A stretch of 64,000 nt of DNA from an uncultured Bacteroidota bacterium. GTDB lineage: Bacteria; Bacteroidota; Bacteroidia; Bacteroidales; SZUA-534. Each line of letters starts with the position of its first letter. Position 1 is the stretch's first letter. The position numbers were made by a program, and so were the translations under genes. Positions 33,053 to 40,555 of the stretch are shown piece after piece. The notes beneath the pieces are model-generated. The model saw only the letters and a list, made by a program, of their open reading frames with translations, made no database searches and was not told the DNA's origin. The stretch covers positions 1 through 64,000 of the forward strand of contig CAMKOM010000002.1 in assembly GCA_946414435.1 (NCBI GenBank). Direction: 5' to 3'.

Positions 33053-33084
33053 ATTGAGAAAGTGAATTATAATTAGTATTTTTG
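33053..33084 (+). promoter_or_regulatory. Promoter of the Fic gene
   Basis: TTG (33053-33055), 21-bp spacer, TATTTTTG (33077-33084), an exact -7 match. Transcription should start only about 3-6 nt before ATG 33093, giving an almost leaderless mRNA. Confidence 0.65.
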
Positions 33085-33092
33085 ATACCAAT

Positions 33093-33992
33093 ATGACTAA
33101 TAAACTATCCATACGATTTTTCAAGGACCGCGAAGTTCGTGCCATTTGGAACGACGATGAAAGCAAGTGGTATTTCTCTGTGCTTGACATTATTGGCGCC
33201 ATCAACGAGCAAGACGATTATCAAAAGAACCGTAATTATTGGAAGTATCTGAAAACGAAAATCCGAAAAGAATCGAGCGAGTTGGTTAGTGGCGCTAACC
33301 AACTGAATGGTGCCATCAATCGGATGAAACTCAAGGCGGCTGACGGAAAATCATATCTGACTGATGTCGTTGACCAGGCAGGCGTTGAGTTGTTGGCAAA
33401 AAAAATCCCCAACAACCGTGCAAACGAGTTTCTCGATTGGTTTACCTATAGCGACAACTCAATCGACGGTCAGAGCCGCAAGAAAGCCTATTCGCTGTGG
33501 GAGAGCAATCTGATTGCAGAAAACGAAGTCGGTACAGTAAAAGCACTGCAAAAAATCCACGCCTTTTTGTTTGGCGGTTTGTACGATTTTGCTGGCAAGA
33601 TACGCACAAAGACAATCTCGAAAGGCGGAACCTTGTTCTGCCGCGCCGAGTATCTGCCACAAAATCTGGAAATTATTGAGCAAATGCCGCAAACCACTTT
33701 CGACGAGATTGTGGACAAGTATGTGGAAATGAATATGGCCCACCCTTTTATGGAAGGCAACGGCCGCAGCACACGAATCTGGCTTGACATTATCTTCAAA
33801 CAATCTCTGAAACAATGCGTTGACTGGAGCAAAATCGACAAGAAAGCCTACCTGAACGCTATGCACGCCAGCACAACCGACTCAAAACCAATCAAATCTC
33901 TACTAAAACAAGCCCTTACCAACCAAATTACTGACCGTGAATTGTTTATGAAGGGAATTGATTATTCTTATTATTATGAGCAGGAAGAATAG
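33093..33992 (+). CDS. Bro-N/Fic domain protein (putative AMP transferase)
   Basis: 299 residues. N-terminal Bro-N-like domain (about 1-120): IRFFKDREVRAIWNDDESKWYFSVLDIIGAI, as in phage antirepressors and DinD proteins, probably DNA-binding. C-terminal Fic domain (about 140-285) with an intact catalytic motif HPFMEGNGRS (H217) and GGLYDFAGKIR flap region. Fic enzymes move AMP from ATP to a Tyr, Ser or Thr of a target protein and are often toxins. I see no inhibitory (S/T)xxxE(G/N) helix at the N-terminus and no separate antitoxin gene beside it. The ending GIDYSYYYEQEE resembles the natural end of relatives. The same frame stays open for 45 codons past the TAG. Confidence 0.85.
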   Translation: MTNKLSIRFFKDREVRAIWNDDESKWYFSVLDIIGAINEQDDYQKNRNYWKYLKTKIRKESSELVSGANQLNGAINRMKLKAADGKSYLTDVVDQAGVELLAKKIPNNRANEFLDWFTYSDNSIDGQSRKKAYSLWESNLIAENEVGTVKALQKIHAFLFGGLYDFAGKIRTKTISKGGTLFCRAEYLPQNLEIIEQMPQTTFDEIVDKYVEMNMAHPFMEGNGRSTRIWLDIIFKQSLKQCVDWSKIDKKAYLNAMHASTTDSKPIKSLLKQALTNQITDRELFMKGIDYSYYYEQEE

Positions 33993-34130
33993 GAATGTGA
34001 TTATGAACAAGATTCAGTTATCGAGTTTTTCTCGATAACTGCCGCTGACAGCAAAAAATACCAGCAACGCACATTAAGTCAGGTGGAAAAGGATTTTCTT
34101 GACAATATCAAATCGTTGCCAACCAAGTAA
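33993..34130 (+). other. In-frame open extension after the Fic stop, with an 11-bp hairpin
   Basis: After the Fic TAG the same frame continues 45 codons (ECDYEQDSVIEFFSIT ... DFLDNIKSLPTK) to TAA 34128-34130. It contains a perfect inverted repeat CAGTTATCGAG (34015-34025) / CTCGATAACTG (34031-34041) with a TTTTT loop. It could be a former C-terminal tail, a remnant of another gene, or chance. It is not annotated as a gene because it has no good start. Confidence 0.4.
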
Positions 34131-34167
34131 CTATATCAGTGTGCTACGGTTGAAGAATTCCTGTGGG

Positions 34168-34194
34168 AAATCAGTGTTTTCTGTGTCATCTGTG
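34168..34194. repeat. Three degenerate 9-mers
   Basis: AAATCAGTG, TTTTCTGTG, TCATCTGTG in tandem, related in reverse orientation to the units at 19157-19194. Confidence 0.4.
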
Positions 34195-34210
34195 CGAAAA
34201 AATGACAATC

Positions 34211-34250
34211 AAAAAAAGCGGAACCCCATCTCTGGAAATTCCGCTTTATC
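34211..34250. terminator. Bidirectional terminator between the Fic region and gltA
   Basis: Stem AAAGCGGAA (34215-34223) / TTCCGCTTT (34239-34247), 15-nt loop, A tract before and T after; it serves the minus-strand nfn-like operon. Confidence 0.78.
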
Positions 34251-34274
34251 ATAATCAGTCAATTTAGGCTCTCA

Positions 34275-34302
34275 ACTCCTAAATCCTAAATCCTAACTCC
34301 TA
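34275..34302. repeat. Four heptamers abutting the gltA stop codon
   Basis: ACTCCTA, AATCCTA, AATCCTA, ACTCCTA; the last three bases are the reverse complement of the gltA TAG. The same heptad family occurs in opposite orientation at 61261-61288. Confidence 0.6.
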
Positions 34303-35769
34303 CTTTTTAAGGTACTCATCCATATTGGCTGCAGCCTTGCGGCCGTCGCCCATTGCAAGGATTACGGTTGCACCGCCGCGAACAATGTCGCCGCCTGCAA
34401 ACACGTCTTTCACTGCCGATTGCATTGTCTCTTCGCCAACAACGATTGTGCCTTTCTTCGAGATTTCCAAACCTTTGAAGTTGGTCGGGATAATCGGGTT
34501 TGGCGATACGCCAATGGCCACGACAACAAGGTCGGCAGGAATGGTTTCGGTTTTGCCCTCAACTGGCACTGGCGAGCGGCGTCCCGAAGCATCGGGTTCA
34601 CCCAACTCCATCACCTGCAGAACGGCTTCTTTCACGCGGCCGTTCTCGTCGCCGTGATACTCAAGCGGATTGTGCAGCACGTGGAAATCGATACCCTCCT
34701 CCATTGCGTGGTGAACTTCCTCGGCACGGGCTGGCAGTTCGTCCAAGCCACGACGGTAAACCAAAGTAACGGTCTCGGCGCCCATACGTTTTGCGGTGCG
34801 GGCAGAGTCCATTGCAGTGTTGCCGCCGCCGCACACAACCACGTTCTTGCCTTTCAGCACGGGGGTGTCGAAGCCTTGTCCGCGGCCTGCGCCCATCAGG
34901 TTGATACGTGTCAGATACTCGTTCGATGACATCACGCCGATAAGGTTCTCGCCTGGAATATTCATAAAGCGCGGCAGACCTGCACCCGAGCCGACGAAAA
35001 TGCCGTCGAAGCCCATCTCGTGCAGTTGCTCGTAACTAATTGTCTTTCCGACGATTGTGTTCGGTTGAAAATCAACGCCCATCTCGCGCAGAGTGTTGAT
35101 TTCGGCATCAACCACGCTGTTTGGCAGACGGAACTCGGGAATGCCGTATTTCAACACGCCGCCAATCTCGTGAAGTGCCTCAAACACAGTCACATCGTAG
35201 CCCAACTTAATCATATCGGCGGCAAAGGCCAAAGCCGACGGGCCTGAACCAACGGTGCAGACCTTCTTGCCGTTTTTCGGGGCGCACTTCGGGGCTTTCA
35301 TCTTGCCCGACTCGCGCTCGTAGTCGGCGGCGAAGCGTTCCAAATAGCCAATGGCCACTGGTTTCTGCTTCATTTTCAGTTTTATACAGTTGCCCTCGCA
35401 CTGTTTTTCCTGCGGGCAGACACGTCCGCAGACGGCAGGCAGACTCGACGTCAGTTTGATTGTGGCAATGGCGCCTTCAAAATCCTCGTTTTCAATCTGT
35501 TTAACGAAAGTCGGGATATTGATTCCAACTGGGCAGCCCTTCATACACGACGGGTCGGCGCAGTCAAGGCAGCGTTGTGCTTCGGCCACAGCCATCTCTT
35601 TTGTCAGACCCTGCTGAACCTCTTCGGTGAAGGTTGTGACGCGATAATCAGGCGTCAGTTCGGGCATTTTCACGCGTTCGAGAGCGCCGCGGTCTTTGGG
35701 GCTCATCTTCTTGCGCAACTCATCACGCCACGGCTCGTTGCGCAGAGCCAATATTTCTTCTTTTGTCAT
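34300..35769 (-). CDS. gltA: GltA/NfnB-type NADPH-binding flavoprotein
   Basis: 489 residues of the glutamate-synthase small-subunit family (GltD-like). N-terminal ferredoxin-like domain with two [4Fe-4S] Cys sets: CLDCADPSCMKGCPV (about 67-81) and CGRVCPQEKQCEGNC (about 114-128). Then an FAD domain (VGSGPSALAFAAD, about 172) and an NADPH domain (VVCGGGNTAMDSARTA, about 311). The preceding gene, 8 bp upstream, encodes the NfnA-like partner. Together they match the NfnAB NADH-dependent ferredoxin:NADP oxidoreductase, which bifurcates electrons between NAD, NADP and ferredoxin in anaerobes. No GltB-like large subunit is present, which favours NfnB over glutamate synthase. Confidence 0.9.
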   Translation of the reverse strand: MTKEEILALRNEPWRDELRKKMSPKDRGALERVKMPELTPDYRVTTFTEEVQQGLTKEMAVAEAQRCLDCADPSCMKGCPVGINIPTFVKQIENEDFEGAIATIKLTSSLPAVCGRVCPQEKQCEGNCIKLKMKQKPVAIGYLERFAADYERESGKMKAPKCAPKNGKKVCTVGSGPSALAFAADMIKLGYDVTVFEALHEIGGVLKYGIPEFRLPNSVVDAEINTLREMGVDFQPNTIVGKTISYEQLHEMGFDGIFVGSGAGLPRFMNIPGENLIGVMSSNEYLTRINLMGAGRGQGFDTPVLKGKNVVVCGGGNTAMDSARTAKRMGAETVTLVYRRGLDELPARAEEVHHAMEEGIDFHVLHNPLEYHGDENGRVKEAVLQVMELGEPDASGRRSPVPVEGKTETIPADLVVVAIGVSPNPIIPTNFKGLEISKKGTIVVGEETMQSAVKDVFAGGDIVRGGATVILAMGDGRKAAANMDEYLKK

Positions 35770-35777
35770 AGTCGTAA

Positions 35778-36596
35778 TTATTTAGTGAATTCTGCAAGCG
35801 CTGCGGTCTCTTCGGCCTTGTAGGCGCGCATACGTGTCATAACCTCGTCGAAATCAATCTTGTGGGCATCGAACTCGGGACCATCGACGCAGACAAACCG
35901 TGTCTTGCCATCGACCGTCACGCGGCAGGCGCCGCACATTCCTGTGCCGTCAACCATAATGGTGTTCAGGCTGGCAACGGTCGGAATCTCGTACTTCTTG
36001 GTTGTCAGCGAAGCGAATTTCATCATAATGGTCGGACCAATGACTATCGCCTTGTCAATCTTTTCTTTAGCGATTGCTTTTTCCATACCGACGGTGACGT
36101 TGCCTTTCTCGCCGTACGAGCCGTCGTCGGTCATAATTATCACTTCGTCAGACCATTTACGCATCTGGTCCTCAAGAATGATAAGGTCTTTCGAACGGGC
36201 GGCAAGAATGGAAATCACGCGGTTTCCTGCCTTCTTCATTGCCTCAACAATAGGCAGAAGCGGTGCCACACCAACGCCACCGCCGCAAGCGAGCACGGTG
36301 CCGAAGTTCTCGATTTCGGTGGCGCGGCCGAGCGGTCCGACAAGGTCGGTCACATAGTCGCCGACGTTCAGGTCGGTGAGCTTGCGCGACGATACGCCAA
36401 TGCGCTGCACAACCAAATCGATAGTGCCTTTTTCGATATTGGCGTCGCTGATAGTGAGCGGGATACGCTCTCCTTTGTCGCCAATCTTAACTATCACAAA
36501 ATTGCCCGCCTTGCGCGATTTGGCAATCAGGGGGGCCTCAATCTCGAGCCTTACTACATTTTCAGAGAAGTACTCTTTTGCAACAATCTTGTTCAC
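35778..36596 (-). CDS. NfnA-like ferredoxin-NADP reductase alpha subunit (sulfide/dihydroorotate dehydrogenase-like)
   Basis: 272 residues. An N-terminal FAD-binding barrel (RLEIEAPLIAKSRKAGNFVIV, GERIPLTISD), an NAD-binding domain (VLACGGGVGVAPLLPIVEA, about 104-122), and a C-terminal [2Fe-2S] Cys cluster GTGMCGACRVTV...TRFVCVDGPEFD (about 214-240), as in PyrK and NfnA. It should hold FAD and a [2Fe-2S] centre and exchange electrons with NADH. It starts with GTG 36596 (GTGAACAAGATTG); no ATG is near. It lies first in the two-gene operon with the GltA/NfnB subunit. A role in sulfide oxidation (SudB-like) is the alternative. Confidence 0.88.
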   Translation of the reverse strand: MNKIVAKEYFSENVVRLEIEAPLIAKSRKAGNFVIVKIGDKGERIPLTISDANIEKGTIDLVVQRIGVSSRKLTDLNVGDYVTDLVGPLGRATEIENFGTVLACGGGVGVAPLLPIVEAMKKAGNRVISILAARSKDLIILEDQMRKWSDEVIIMTDDGSYGEKGNVTVGMEKAIAKEKIDKAIVIGPTIMMKFASLTTKKYEIPTVASLNTIMVDGTGMCGACRVTVDGKTRFVCVDGPEFDAHKIDFDEVMTRMRAYKAEETAALAEFTK

Positions 36597-36883
36597 TTAA
36601 AAATGCTTTTTATTGATTATCATCAATTTGCCGATAAACGGCGTTGCTTATTACACAAAAAGTGGGCAAATGTATTAAACAAATTCGATTCGCGCGGCGC
36701 AAAAGCCGACTTGGCATTCCATCAAGCGGTCGGTGCCACGGCTTTCTTATTGTGTTTCAAAGCGAAACACGGGCGTTAAGAGATTTGCGTAAAAACAAAC
36801 CCGAATTCGAACAAGAAACACGGACCATCTCACCCAAGAAAAATGGCGACCGTTCGTCAATAAAACCGCACAGCAGCAACGCT
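36597..36883. other. Intergenic space without a recognisable gene
   Basis: A stretch of about 290 bp between divergent units. Short ORFs exist on both strands (for example 36644-36904) but have no recognisable motif, leader or composition of a gene. It ends at the sigma-54 promoter. Confidence 0.5.
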
Positions 36884-36898
36884 TGGCACATTTTTTGC
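36884..36898 (+). promoter_or_regulatory. Sigma-54 (RpoN) promoter of the acyl ligase gene
   Basis: TGGCAC (36884-36889), five bases, TTGC (36895-36898). The GG and GC doublets are exactly 10 bp apart, as required for -24/-12 promoters; the consensus is matched except one G just after TGGCAC. Transcription would begin near 36910, giving a leader of about 25 nt before ATG 36935. No TAnnTTTG element is nearby. Confidence 0.7.
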
Positions 36899-36934
36899 TT
36901 GTAAATCAACTCATTATTAGAAAAACGCAAAATT

Positions 36935-38599
36935 ATGGTTGTACAAGGTAATTTGGTCAAGGCTTTCGAGTCGACCTTCAGGAAACACTGGGATTTGGCC
37001 GCCCTGTCAATTTACAAAGGCGAAACCCTTACCTACGGCGATATGGCCGTGCTGATTGAGAAAATCCACATTATGTTCGGGCAGTGCGGTGTGAAGCCTG
37101 GCGACAAAATCGCTCTTATCGGCAAGAGCCACCCGCATTGGGCGGTATCGTACGTGGCAACCATAACTTACGGTTGCACAATCGTGCCTATTCTGGTCGA
37201 TTTCCATCCGAACGACGTGCAAAACCTTATCACTCACTCTGATGCGGTGATGCTATTCTGTGGCGATATGGTTCTGCCATCGCTTTCAGCCGAAAAAATG
37301 CCGTTGCTGCGCGCCATCATCAATATGACCAACTTCACAGTGGCCTTTGAGCGCGACGAGTACAACGTGAAAGCCGTGATGGACAACATCGACGAACTTT
37401 TTGCAAAGAAATACCCCAACGGCTTCACCGCCAACGACGTAAATTATCCGGCTGTCGATGGCGAAGCTCTGGCCGTAATCAGTTACACATCAGGCACAAC
37501 GGGCTTCTCGAAAGGCGTTATGCTGCCGCACCGCAGCCTGATGGCCAACATTGAGTACGCCATCCGCAATATGCAACTCGACGCGGGCGACCGTATGTTG
37601 AGCATTCTGCCACTGGCACACGCCTACGGCTGTGCTTTCGAACTTTTGTGGCCGCTCTGCGTGGGCACACACATCACCTTCCTAGGCCGCTCGGCTGGTC
37701 CGTCGGTGCTGCTCGAAGCCTTCAAGGTTGTGAAACCGCACCTTCTGCTGCTGGTTCCGCTGCTCATCGAGAAGATTTACAAGAAACAAGTGCTGCCGAA
37801 AATAAGCACCACGGGTATGAAAATCGCCCTGCACACACCAATACTCAGCGGCATCATCTGCAAGAAGATACGCGAATCGCTGGCCGCATCGTTCGGCGAC
37901 AGCTTCCGCGAGGTTGTGATTGGCGGCGCTGCCCTTAATCCTGAGGTTGAGGCGTTCCTGCACAAAATAAAATTCCACTATTCGGTTGGCTACGGAATGA
38001 CCGAATGCGGCCCGCTGGTAAGTTACGCAGGCTGGCGCAGCGCCCGTATGGGCTCGTGCGGCAAACTGGTTGACGCTCTTGAGATGACCATCGACTCACC
38101 CGATCCGGAGAAACAGGCCGGCGAGATTATGGTTCGCGGCGAGGGCGCAATGCTCGGCTACTACAAGAATCCGGCTGCGACCGAAAAAACTATTGACAAA
38201 GAGGGCTGGCTGCACACCGGCGACCTTGGCGTACTCGACAAAGACGGCTTCATCTACCTGAAAGGCCGCAGCAAGAGTATGATTCTTGGTCCGTCGGGCG
38301 AGAACATCTACCCCGAGGAGATTGAGGCCAAATTGAACGCTCTGCCTTATGTTCAGGAGCAGTTGGTGATCTCGGAGCAGAACAAACTTGTGGCTTTGGT
38401 TTATCCTGATGTTGACCTGATGAAGAACAAAGGTCTTCAGATGGCTGATTTGGAGGAAATTATGGAGAACAACCGCCGCGAGTTGAACGACACTCTGCCG
38501 AAATTTATGCAGGTGTCGCGCATCCAACTGCAGGAGAAAGAGTTTGAGAAAACACCGAAACAGAGCATCAAACGCTTCCTGTACGAGAATCAGAATTAA
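36935..38599 (+). CDS. AMP-dependent acyl/aryl-CoA (ACP) ligase
   Basis: 554 residues of the ANL superfamily. It activates a carboxylic acid as acyl-AMP and passes it to CoA or an ACP. A3 motif SYTSGTTGFSKGVMLPH (about 182-198); A5 GYGMTECGP (about 351); A8 region GWLHTGDLGVLDKDGFIYLKGRSKSMI (about 415-441); A10 Lys in KTPKQSIKRF (about 541). The long-chain fatty acyl-CoA synthetase subgroup fits, but aryl polyene pathways also use such a ligase to load the aryl acid, and pigment genes surround it at a distance. It has a sigma-54 promoter and a terminator, so it is a separate, activator-dependent unit. Confidence 0.85.
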   Translation: MVVQGNLVKAFESTFRKHWDLAALSIYKGETLTYGDMAVLIEKIHIMFGQCGVKPGDKIALIGKSHPHWAVSYVATITYGCTIVPILVDFHPNDVQNLITHSDAVMLFCGDMVLPSLSAEKMPLLRAIINMTNFTVAFERDEYNVKAVMDNIDELFAKKYPNGFTANDVNYPAVDGEALAVISYTSGTTGFSKGVMLPHRSLMANIEYAIRNMQLDAGDRMLSILPLAHAYGCAFELLWPLCVGTHITFLGRSAGPSVLLEAFKVVKPHLLLLVPLLIEKIYKKQVLPKISTTGMKIALHTPILSGIICKKIRESLAASFGDSFREVVIGGAALNPEVEAFLHKIKFHYSVGYGMTECGPLVSYAGWRSARMGSCGKLVDALEMTIDSPDPEKQAGEIMVRGEGAMLGYYKNPAATEKTIDKEGWLHTGDLGVLDKDGFIYLKGRSKSMILGPSGENIYPEEIEAKLNALPYVQEQLVISEQNKLVALVYPDVDLMKNKGLQMADLEEIMENNRRELNDTLPKFMQVSRIQLQEKEFEKTPKQSIKRFLYENQN

Positions 38600-38627
38600 T
38601 TTTTTCATAGTTATAATTTGGTTGACG

Positions 38628-38658
38628 AGTGCGGTCTGGAAACAGATCGCACTTTTTT
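38628..38658 (+). terminator. Terminator after the acyl ligase
   Basis: 10-bp stem AGTGCGGTCT (38628-38637) / AGATCGCACT (38644-38653), including one G-U pair, loop GGAAAC, then a run of six T. Confidence 0.9.
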
Positions 38659-38739
38659 GTTTGATATAGAATAGCGGTGTACTATTTTCTCTGTTTTCCA
38701 ACAATCAGAAACGAACCCGGAATATTTTGTGTCAATTGC

Positions 38740-38747
38740 TATCTTTG
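38740..38747 (+). promoter_or_regulatory. -7 element of the serine hydrolase gene
   Basis: TATCTTTG, exact match, 18 nt before ATG 38766, giving a leader of about 12 nt. It also rules out the longer in-frame start at 38727. Confidence 0.55.
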
Positions 38748-38765
38748 CAGCCACAACGCAAAGCG

Positions 38766-40004
38766 ATGATTAAAAACTGCATAAAACAAGTTTGGCCGAT
38801 GCTTGCGGCAGCGGCGGCGATGGTGGTTGTGTGCCACATTGAATGCCGGCAGAACCGCGCGGAACCGGCGGAACCGGCCGTTGTTGAGCAGCCGCAGAGA
38901 GCCACAAAGTTCACCTATACCGATGAGCAGATTGCAGCCATCGATACGCTGATTGGCAAGCTCTGCCAAAACGGCAATTTCAGCAGCGCCGTGCTTGTTG
39001 GGCAGAAAGACAGCATTTTGTATGGGCGCTGCTGCGGATTGGCCAATATTCGTGAACGCGAACCTATTACCGACACAACCGCTTTTCAGTTGGCGTCTGT
39101 TTCGAAACAGTTCACAGCAGTGGCCATTCTGCAACTCTACGAGCGTGGCAAACTGCGCCTGACCGACAGTGCTGCCAAGTACCTGCCGGGCTTTCCTTAT
39201 CCCGATATTACCATCCACCAGCTGCTGGTGCACCGTTCAGGTTTGCCAAACTACCACTATCTGTGCGACCGGAAGAAGATGCTTGACGACCCATATTTCA
39301 GCAACCAACAGATTGTGGCTGAGCTGATTGAAGCCAATGCCGGGCGTTATTATTTGCCAAACCGCCGCTTCCAGTACAGCAACACGGGCTATGCCGTTCT
39401 GGCTGCTGTGGTTGAAGCTGTTTCGGGCGTAAAATTCGAGAACTATCTGGAAGAAAACATTTTCAAGCCATTGGAAATGACTCATACATTCGCCTACCGC
39501 GCAATGAAAAGCGTCAGTTACCCGCCGCGCGCCACCGGATACGCTCGTGGCCGCACACCTGCCGACGACAACTATCTCGACCATTTTCTGGGCGACAAGG
39601 GCATCTATTCCACCACCGCCGACCTGTTCCGCTGGGACCAAGGGCTCTATTCGGGGAAAATCATCAATCCTGACACGCTGCAACTGGCTTTCCAGCCGAT
39701 GGGCAAGCGCCCCAAAGCGCGTTCAAACTACGGCTACGGCTGGCGTATAGGCAAGTTTGGCAACAGCGAGATTCCAATTTACTTCCACAGCGGCTGGTGG
39801 CACGGTTTCAAGACATCGCTGGTGCGGATTCCGCAAGACAGCGCCACCATTGTCATTCTGCGGAACAACAACCGCAACGGCGTGGGAATCAACCGCATAC
39901 TTGATATTCTTTATCCGTCGGAAAATGCCGCTAACGACGATTTTGAAGATGCCGACAATTCTGCTGCAGCCGACAGCACAAGCACGTTTCAGAGTAATGA
40001 GTAA
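38766..40004 (+). CDS. Serine hydrolase, class C beta-lactamase/PBP fold
   Basis: 412 residues from ATG 38766. N-terminal hydrophobic segment (about 7-25, possibly a lipoprotein signal or membrane anchor) and a Pro/Ala/Glu-rich linker to about 45. Beta-lactamase domain (about 52-385): nucleophile in SVSK (S111, K114), YSNTGY (about 208, the YxN motif), and HSGWWHGF in the place of the KTG-like third motif. Such proteins act as D-amino acid esterases, peptidases or muropeptide hydrolases in the periplasm; true beta-lactamase activity is doubtful. The acidic C-terminal tail (NDDFEDADNSAAADS) is disordered. It converges with the GNAT gene 11 bp away. Confidence 0.85.
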   Translation: MIKNCIKQVWPMLAAAAAMVVVCHIECRQNRAEPAEPAVVEQPQRATKFTYTDEQIAAIDTLIGKLCQNGNFSSAVLVGQKDSILYGRCCGLANIREREPITDTTAFQLASVSKQFTAVAILQLYERGKLRLTDSAAKYLPGFPYPDITIHQLLVHRSGLPNYHYLCDRKKMLDDPYFSNQQIVAELIEANAGRYYLPNRRFQYSNTGYAVLAAVVEAVSGVKFENYLEENIFKPLEMTHTFAYRAMKSVSYPPRATGYARGRTPADDNYLDHFLGDKGIYSTTADLFRWDQGLYSGKIINPDTLQLAFQPMGKRPKARSNYGYGWRIGKFGNSEIPIYFHSGWWHGFKTSLVRIPQDSATIVILRNNNRNGVGINRILDILYPSENAANDDFEDADNSAAADSTSTFQSNE

Positions 40005-40015
40005 ATGCTGATTAA

Positions 40016-40546
40016 TTACGCTTTACGCGAATCAACCAGTTGCATTTCAATCACATCGGTATATCCGTCGGCCGATTTCAGCCACTCTTTGCGCAGGCCG
40101 CATTGTGCGAATCCGGCTTTTTCGAAAACCCGAAGGCTTGCGGTGTTGTCGGCAGCGACAGAGCAGTATAACTGATGAAGGTGCAGAAAATCAAAGCAAT
40201 ATCCGATTAAAAGCTGAAGGCTTTGAGTGGCAAACCCCTGACGTTGGTTCTCGTCACCCAGAATGGCAATCCCCACTGCTGCCCGCAAATGAAAGGGGTC
40301 GAAATCGAACAGGTCGATGGCGCCGATGGTTGAGTTTGAGTCTTTTCGGACAATCATCAGCCGCAGCTGTTTGGTGGTGTAGATGTCGTTCTGCGCATCG
40401 GCGATGTACTGCTTGATGGCAAACCGCGAGTATGGCACTGTGGTGCAGCCGTAGCGCCACAGTTGCGTGTCATTCTCGCATCGGAACAGAAAGTCGATGT
40501 CTTCAGGCTCAACGGCTCTCAACACTATGCTGTCGTTTTCGAGCAT
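40016..40546 (-). CDS. GNAT-family N-acetyltransferase, RimJ/RimL-like
   Basis: 176 residues. LRAVEPEDIDFLFRCEND at the start and the acetyl-CoA pyrophosphate loop RQGFATQSLQLLIGY (motif A), with SVAADNTASLRVFEKAGF (motif B), place it in the RimJ/RimL/SpeG group acting on protein N-termini or small amines. Cytoplasmic. It begins 9 bp after the stop of the PD40-OmpA gene, so it is co-transcribed with it. Confidence 0.9.
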   Translation of the reverse strand: MLENDSIVLRAVEPEDIDFLFRCENDTQLWRYGCTTVPYSRFAIKQYIADAQNDIYTTKQLRLMIVRKDSNSTIGAIDLFDFDPFHLRAAVGIAILGDENQRQGFATQSLQLLIGYCFDFLHLHQLYCSVAADNTASLRVFEKAGFAQCGLRKEWLKSADGYTDVIEMQLVDSRKA

Positions 40547-40555
40547 CGGTGGCTG

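Noticed and set aside
33993-34130. Stop-codon readthrough of the Fic gene as an annotated feature
   Set aside because: Only frame continuity and a hairpin support it; homologs appear to end near the TAG. Kept as an observation, not as coding sequence.
36644-36904. 86-aa plus-strand ORF before the acyl ligase
   Set aside because: No recognised motif or leader, composition unlike genes, and it overlaps the sigma-54 promoter.
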